Source of the DNA: Burkholderiales bacterium
Lineage (GTDB): Bacteria; Pseudomonadota; Gammaproteobacteria; Burkholderiales; Burkholderiaceae_E
Reading direction: 5' to 3'
Length of the DNA: 62,213 bases
Assembly (NCBI GenBank): GCA_003577305.1
Contig: QEVL01000026.1
Coordinates: 1-62,213 of the forward strand
Shown here: piece after piece, positions 57,653-62,213 of the stretch
How positions within the stretch are numbered: the stretch's first letter is position 1
How the letters are laid out: every line of letters begins with the position of its first letter
The notes under the pieces: generated by a model
What the model was told of the DNA's origin: nothing
Database searches by the model: none
What the model saw: only the letters and a program-made list of their open reading frames with translations
Program-made: the position numbers and the translations under genes

Positions 57653-57675
57653 AGCACCACGTCTTGCTCATCGGA

Positions 57676-58728
57676 TCAGGGCTGGTCTTTCACGAATCGG
57701 GTGTACCAGTCGATCGCCTCAGCGAGCCCTTCGCCAACACCATGAGTCGGCACATATCCGAGAAGCTCACGGGCCCGACCTGTGTCGGCCAGCGAATGGC
57801 GAACGTCTCCCGCGCGAAAATCTCGGTATTCGGGCTCGACGGTGGCCAGCACTGGCTCTGTGCGTGCGAGGATGTCACGAATCAACCTGAACAACTCGAC
57901 CAGCGTCGTACGCTCGCCCACCGCCACATTGAACACCTCGTGCGCCGACGGCAATGACGGTACGAGCGCGGCGCGCAGATTCGCCTGTACTGCATTGGCT
58001 ACGTAGCAGAAGTCCCGGCTGGTCTGCCCATCGCCATTGATCCAGATCGGTTCGCGTTTCAGCAGCGAAGCGATCCAGCGCGGCACGACTGCTGCATAGG
58101 CACCGTCCGGATCCTGCCGCGGCCCGAACACGTTGAAATAGCGCAGGCCCACGCACTCGATGCCGTAGACCCGAGCCCAGGTGTCGGCGAACAGTTCGTC
58201 GGCGGCCTTCATCGCCGCATACGGCGAGAGCACGCGTCCGACGCGGTCTTCGACTTTCGGCAGTTCGGGATGGTCACCGTACACCGAACTCGACGACGCA
58301 TACACGAAGCGACGTACCCCCGCCGCGCGCGTCGCTTCCAGAATCTGGAGAAACCCCTCGACGTTCGCCGCGAACGAGGGCATCGGCTGCTCGATGGAAC
58401 GCGGCACCGAGCCGAGCGCGGCCTGGTGCAGCACGTGATCGCAGCCTTCGACGGCGTCGCGGCAGGCCTGCGCATCGCCGATATCGCCTTCCACGAACCT
58501 GAACCGTGCCCAGGCCCGTTCGCCGACGAGCCATTGTACCTCATCCAGGTTGCGCCGATGGCCGGTGGCGAAGTTGTCGAGCCCCGTCACGTGCTGTCCT
58601 GCACGCAGCAGGGTCTCCACCAGGTTCGATCCTATGAAACCCGCCGCTCCGGTGACCAGCCAGCGCTGCACCGATCTGCCCGCCAGCAACGCGAGATTCC
58701 GATCGTCTGCCGACGCAGCCACGCTCAC
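57676..58728 (-). CDS. UDP-N-acetylglucosamine 4-epimerase (WbpP/TviC-like)
   Basis: A 350-residue SDR epimerase with [79 protein letters not shown] and [19 protein letters not shown]. These are the hallmarks of WbpP/TviC enzymes, which prefer N-acetylated sugars. It interconverts UDP-GlcNAc/GalNAc or the matching uronic acids. The GTG start overlaps the stop of the dehydrogenase gene. Confidence 0.92.
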   Translation of the reverse strand: MSVAASADDRNLALLAGRSVQRWLVTGAAGFIGSNLVETLLRAGQHVTGLDNFATGHRRNLDEVQWLVGERAWARFRFVEGDIGDAQACRDAVEGCDHVLHQAALGSVPRSIEQPMPSFAANVEGFLQILEATRAAGVRRFVYASSSSVYGDHPELPKVEDRVGRVLSPYAAMKAADELFADTWARVYGIECVGLRYFNVFGPRQDPDGAYAAVVPRWIASLLKREPIWINGDGQTSRDFCYVANAVQANLRAALVPSLPSAHEVFNVAVGERTTLVELFRLIRDILARTEPVLATVEPEYRDFRAGDVRHSLADTGRARELLGYVPTHGVGEGLAEAIDWYTRFVKDQP

Positions 58729-60005
58729 AACCGCCAGAGTCGCAATCCGGCCGCCGCTACGGCCGCCGGCTCGAAGACGGACTTCACGTCCGCCAGGATG
58801 GCGCCCGGCAGCAGTCGTGCGGCGATCCCTTCAGGCCCGTGCCCACGCAATCCCGCATGCGGAACCGCCACCACCGCGGCGGCCGCCCTGGGCAAGGCCT
58901 CCCACGCGGTCAGGCTCACGCCGTACTCATGCATCGCATCCTCGGGATCGGCCACCGGGTCATGAACGTGAACCACTGCCCCGTAGCTGCGCAACTCTCG
59001 GATCACGTCGATCACCTTCGAATTTCGCAGGTCCGGAACGTCTTCCTTGAAGGTCAGCCCGAACACGATGATCGGCTCGCCCTTCACGCCGAAACCGGCC
59101 GCGATCATCTCCTTGACCATCCGCTGTGCGACGTAGGCACCCATTCCGTCGTTGATGCGCCGCCCCGCGAGGATCACCTGCGGGTGATAGCCGAGCATCT
59201 CGGCCTTGTGCGTCAGGTAGTACGGATCGACGCCGATGCAATGCCCTCCGACCAGGCCAGGCCGGAACGGCAGGAAGTTCCACTTGGTACCCGCCGCGTT
59301 CAGCACTTCGAGCGTATCGATGCCGATGCGATCGAAGATCAGCGCCAGTTCGTTGACCAGCGCGATGTTCAGGTCGCGCTGCGTGTTCTCGATCACCTTG
59401 GCCGCTTCGGCCACCTTGATGCTGCTGGCGCGGTGCACGCCGGCGGTGACTATCGTCTCGTAGAGACGCGCCACCTTCCCCAGCGTCTCGGCATCGTCGC
59501 CCGAAACGACCTTGACGATCCGGGTCAGCGTGTGTTCGCGGTCTCCGGGGTTGATCCGCTCCGGGGAGTAGCCGACGTGAAAATCGTGCTTCCAGCGCAT
59601 GCCCGACTCGCGCTCGAGCACCGGAATGCAGACCTCCTCGGTGGCGCCCGGATACACGGTCGATTCGTAAATCACCGTCGCACCGCGCTTCATGTGGCGC
59701 CCGCAGATCATACTGGCTGACCGCAGCGGTGCGAAATCCGGCTGATGCGCTTCGTCCACCGGTGTCGGCACGGCAACGATCAGGAAGTCTGCTTCGCCGA
59801 CCAGCGCGGCTTCGTCAGTCACCCGCATACGGCTGGCGGCCGCGAACTGCTCGGGCGACACCTCTCCGGTGGGATCATGGTGGCGACGAACGTGGGCGAT
59901 CTTTTCGGCCGCCAGATCGAATCCGATCGTGTCGAACTTCTTGCCGAATTCGACGGCAAGCGGCAGACCGACGTAGCCCAGGCCAATCACTGCAACGATG
60001 GTCAT
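58725..60005 (-). CDS. UDP-N-acetylhexosamine 6-dehydrogenase (WbpO/TviB-like)
   Basis: A 426-residue nucleotide-sugar dehydrogenase making a UDP-HexNAc uronic acid in two NAD-dependent oxidations. N-terminal [16 protein letters not shown], the TviB-type [19 protein letters not shown] and [15 protein letters not shown], and the catalytic Cys in [19 protein letters not shown] are all present. The C-terminal domain has [17 protein letters not shown]. With the epimerase behind it, the pair matches the route to UDP-GalNAcA. Start ATG 60005. Confidence 0.94.
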   Translation of the reverse strand: MTIVAVIGLGYVGLPLAVEFGKKFDTIGFDLAAEKIAHVRRHHDPTGEVSPEQFAAASRMRVTDEAALVGEADFLIVAVPTPVDEAHQPDFAPLRSASMICGRHMKRGATVIYESTVYPGATEEVCIPVLERESGMRWKHDFHVGYSPERINPGDREHTLTRIVKVVSGDDAETLGKVARLYETIVTAGVHRASSIKVAEAAKVIENTQRDLNIALVNELALIFDRIGIDTLEVLNAAGTKWNFLPFRPGLVGGHCIGVDPYYLTHKAEMLGYHPQVILAGRRINDGMGAYVAQRMVKEMIAAGFGVKGEPIIVFGLTFKEDVPDLRNSKVIDVIRELRSYGAVVHVHDPVADPEDAMHEYGVSLTAWEALPRAAAAVVAVPHAGLRGHGPEGIAARLLPGAILADVKSVFEPAAVAAAGLRLWRL

Positions 60006-60191
60006 GGTCGCGGAAGCAGAGGCTGAAGAGGCATTGCGACGGGCAATCTTACCAGCGCGGCAATGCATGGCCGTCGCAACGGGCCGGCACACCTCTTCAG
60101 TAGTGAAGGACGTTGCTGGTCCGGGCTCGACAAGCGCCGACCGTGCCGCTCCAACCCGTTCGGCTATCGCGGGCGATGGGGGTCAGCGGCG

Positions 60192-60807
60192 ATGATCGAT
60201 GCTACGCTCGATTCGCCGTGGACACCTCCACCGCTGCGACGACACGCGACACGCGAGACGCTCTGCCAACCCGCCCAGGAGGGCGCCGGTGTGGATCTGA
60301 ACGATCTACTGGCGGCGGGTGTGGACATGCGCCCGTTGCTGCGAACCCGCTACGAGACGGTGCACGCGCTGTGGACCCGCCTGGCCGGGACACTGCCGGC
60401 GGAAGACCGGTGCGTGCGGTCGATATCCGATGCCAGCCTCATCGAATCGTATCTGGCACATGCGACGCGGCTCTTCGAAACCATCGTGCTGAAGGTGCAT
60501 GCGGCGGACCGTCGTGCCTTCAATCCGCGCTATGCGTGTCTGTTCAACTCGTACTACGAGGCGCTGGACCCAGGTCACCCGCGCCCGCAGCGCGGCATGC
60601 TCAGGCGCCCGTCATTCGACGAGGTGCGGCGCCATCGGGCACGTCAACGCCGCGATGGCGCGCTTTTTCGAGCGAGCCGATCAGCCCATGCTGGCACAGG
60701 CCGTCCCGCTGATCACGCCCGGCCTGCGCGACGAACAGCAGCACCAGGAGCTGATGCTCACCGACCTGAAGCACCTGCTGTCGCTCAACCCGCGGCAACC
60801 AAGCTAC
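60192..60807 (+). pseudogene. egtB: Frameshifted N-terminal fragment of an EgtB-like protein
   Basis: The DNA encodes the DinB-like half of an EgtB-type ergothioneine/ovothiol sulfoxide synthase in two frames. The first gives [58 protein letters not shown] and [10 protein letters not shown]. After a 2-base loss near 60635-60642 the other frame continues [13 protein letters not shown], then [19 protein letters not shown]. Two iron-binding histidines expected in the family appear replaced (WHLAH to SYLAH, HHEQQH to RDEQQH). The C-terminal sulfatase-type catalytic domain is missing. Dead gene. Confidence 0.8.
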
Positions 60808-60874
60808 CTGTCGACGACCGCGCCGACCGATGCCTTCACCCCCCGCACGACGCCAGCTTTGCACCCTGCGCTAG

Positions 60875-61072
60875 CTCGGCAAGGCGTACCGGCTATGCAG
60901 CGATGCGGGCGACGCCGAACGCGCAGCGAATGCCTACCGGTGGACACTCGAGCGCGCGCTCGCCGTGCAGACGCGCTGGTGCTTCGGCTTCCATGATTCG
61001 CTGATCGTCGCGCTGGCCCTCGCGGCCGGTTGCACGCGTCTGCTCAGCGAAGATCTGCAGTACGGCCACAGA
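60875..61072 (+). pseudogene. PIN-domain toxin tail with TPR-like lead-in
   Basis: One short frame reads [20 protein letters not shown] (TPR-like look), then [20 protein letters not shown] and SLIVALALAAGCTRLLSEDL. The second part is the end of a VapC-like PIN domain, with the conserved FHDSLIVA and LLSEDLQYG. The first part may be chance or another fragment. The stretch 61073-61224 that follows holds no recognisable gene. The region 60006-61290 contains only such pieces. Confidence 0.65.
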
Positions 61073-61224
61073 TCGAAACCCTCATGGGTGTGCGCCGGCA
61101 GACAGTCGATCAACTGCGTGCGGATGAGCTTGCGCCCGACGATGATCAGCTTCCCACGACCGTTCCGGAAAAGCCGCCAGAGCGCCCGAAGCCCAGCTCA
61201 CCCATGCTCGACTTCCCCGAAAAA

Positions 61225-61254
61225 TTACGTCTTCATCTCGAAAACCGATACAAT
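61225..61254 (+). promoter_or_regulatory. Promoter of the iclR-type gene
   Basis: TTACGT (61225-61230), an 18-base spacer and TACAAT (61249-61254) resemble a sigma-70 promoter 37 bases before the ATG. Confidence 0.5.
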
Positions 61255-61290
61255 ACCCCCTAGATTCATGGAACGAACGCCGAGGCTCGG

Positions 61291-62127
61291 ATGGAAGAAC
61301 TGCCGCGCAACGAAGACGCGCAGGCCCCCCGGATCGACGGCGACACGCCCACGATGCGCCTGATGGCGCTGCTGGAAGTGATCGCCTCGAAAGACGAATT
61401 CGTCACGCTGCAGGGGCTGGTCGAGGAGACCGGCCTGCCCAAGCCGACGCTGCATCGCATGCTGCACCAGCTCGAATCGGCGCGGCTGCTGCAGCGCGAG
61501 CACGACGGCCGCAGCTACGGCACCGGGGCGCGTCTGCGCCGGCTGGCCGAGAACCTGCTGCTCAACGACACCGCGCACGGCGCGCGGCGTGCGGTGCTGC
61601 GCCGGCTGAAGGACGAGGTCGGCGAGAGCTGCAACATCACCGCGCTGTCTGGCGGCGACGTGCTCTACCTCGATCGCGTCGAGACGGCGGCGCCGCTGCG
61701 CTTCTATCTGCATCCGGGCTCGCGCGTGCCGGCGCACTGCTCGGCGAGCGGCAAGTTGTTCCTCGCACAGATGACGCCGGCGCAGCGCACTCGCGTGCTC
61801 GGATCGGGACCGCTGCAGCGCTACACCCCGAACACGATCACCGATCCGGAAGCGTTCGAGCGCGAGCTCGAACGAGTGCGCGCCGACGGCTACGCGCTCG
61901 ACGACGAGGAGTTCCTGCCGGGGCTGGTGTGCATCGCGGTGCTGGTGCCGGCGGCCGACGGCGGCCGCTCGAACATGGGTCTGGCGGTGCAGGCCCCGAT
62001 CATGCGGCTCACCGCTTCGCAGGCCGTCGGGCTGCTGCCGGTGCTGCGCGAGGCGGCGCGCGATCTCGCTGCAACGGAGCAACGCCAGCAGGCGCGCCCC
62101 GCGGTTGCAGCGATCGCTCAGACGTAG
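61291..62127 (+). CDS. IclR family transcriptional regulator
   Basis: A 278-residue regulator. The winged helix covers about residues 22-85 (TMRLMALLEVIASKDEFVTL, GLPKPTLHRMLHQLESARLL). The ligand domain has LYLDRVETAAPLRFYLHPGS, VPAHCSASGKLFLAQM and YALDDEEFLPGLVCIAV, the usual IclR sequence. Such proteins often control aromatic or organic acid catabolism. It overlaps the next gene convergently by 10 bases; the target is unknown. Confidence 0.93.
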   Translation: MEELPRNEDAQAPRIDGDTPTMRLMALLEVIASKDEFVTLQGLVEETGLPKPTLHRMLHQLESARLLQREHDGRSYGTGARLRRLAENLLLNDTAHGARRAVLRRLKDEVGESCNITALSGGDVLYLDRVETAAPLRFYLHPGSRVPAHCSASGKLFLAQMTPAQRTRVLGSGPLQRYTPNTITDPEAFERELERVRADGYALDDEEFLPGLVCIAVLVPAADGGRSNMGLAVQAPIMRLTASQAVGLLPVLREAARDLAATEQRQQARPAVAAIAQT

Positions 62128-62213
62128 TCCTTGTACTTGTCGAGGAAGCGCACCGGCTTCGAGAGCGCGTCGCGCCGGAACGGGTCGCCCAGTTCGCGCG
62201 TGCACATGATCTC
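62118..62213 (-). CDS. 3' end of an unidentified gene
   Basis: The last 31 codons of a gene running in from the right edge: EIMCTRELGDPFRRDA, then LSKPVRFLDKYKDYV and a TGA stop. The codon pattern looks real and the end overlaps the IclR gene tail to tail. I do not recognise the family from this piece. Because it abuts an IclR regulator, a catabolic enzyme is a reasonable guess only. Confidence 0.6.
   Translation of the reverse strand, partial: EIMCTRELGDPFRRDALSKPVRFLDKYKDYV

Noticed and set aside
61030..61263. 77-residue open frame (contains QIETLMGVRRQTVDQLR and a Pro/Glu-rich part)
   Set aside because: It overlaps the PIN remnant in another frame, has no ribosome site and resembles nothing I recognise. 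It may be one more fragment, so it is not called as a gene.

Overview
The window is GC-rich chromosomal DNA from a proteobacterium, most likely a member of the Burkholderiales (beta-proteobacteria). That assignment is an inference from gene order (pcm-like methyltransferase, rhodanese, tolC, waaA; fabA-fabB-fabI; a GTG/TTG-rich start set) and from protein style, not from a database search. Genes are densely packed, and many neighbours overlap by 4 bases (ATGA/GTGA).

Left part (1-26.8 kb), mostly household genes: tRNA-Gly(CCC), a phospholipase D-type lipoprotein, thiS-thiG-trmB, then thiD-uppP on the other strand, a glycine-zipper surface protein, an AsmA protein, a five-gene branched-chain/amide-type ABC importer divergent from a nicotinamidase, an exported formylglycine-enzyme-like protein, and fabA-fabB-fabI. 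Next comes a C-terminal scrap of thiC. A TetR-RND efflux operon follows, with a readable promoter and a palindromic operator, then pcm, rhodanese and tolC. waaA faces tolC.

Right part (26.8-60 kb), a large surface polysaccharide locus in several blocks of alternating polarity. Block 1 is rmlB-rmlC-rmlD (dTDP-rhamnose; rmlA is not in the window). Block 2, on the minus strand, is a tightly coupled pseudaminic acid operon: two putative transferases, pseB, pseC, pseF, a pseG-pseH fusion and pseI. Block 3 is an island of toxin-antitoxin-type genes (about 37.4-43.2 kb). It holds three intact Phd/PIN pairs, one nucleotidyltransferase/HEPN-like pair, one orphan ribbon-helix-helix antitoxin, one broken Phd/PIN pair and an H-NS-like N-terminus; a phosphomannomutase/phosphoglucomutase gene lies in the middle. 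Block 4 has a WbpM-type dehydratase and a WecA/WbpL-type initiating transferase (minus), then on the plus strand asnB, the O-antigen exporter wzm-wzt, three methyltransferases, three glycosyltransferases and a WbpV-type reductase. Block 5 (minus) is the UDP-GlcNAc 4-epimerase / UDP-HexNAc dehydrogenase pair.

Read together, the locus suggests a Wzm/Wzt-exported O-antigen or capsule. It would be started by a FucNAc/QuiNAc-type sugar (WbpM, WbpV, WecA/WbpL). It may contain a HexNAc uronic acid, possibly amidated by the AsnB homologue, plus rhamnose, with methylated chains. A separate operon supplies a pseudaminic-type nonulosonic acid.

The right end (60.0-61.3 kb) is a gene graveyard (a frameshifted egtB N-terminus and a PIN-domain tail), followed by an IclR regulator and the 3' end of an unidentified gene. 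No CRISPR array, rRNA, intact insertion sequence or prophage was recognised.
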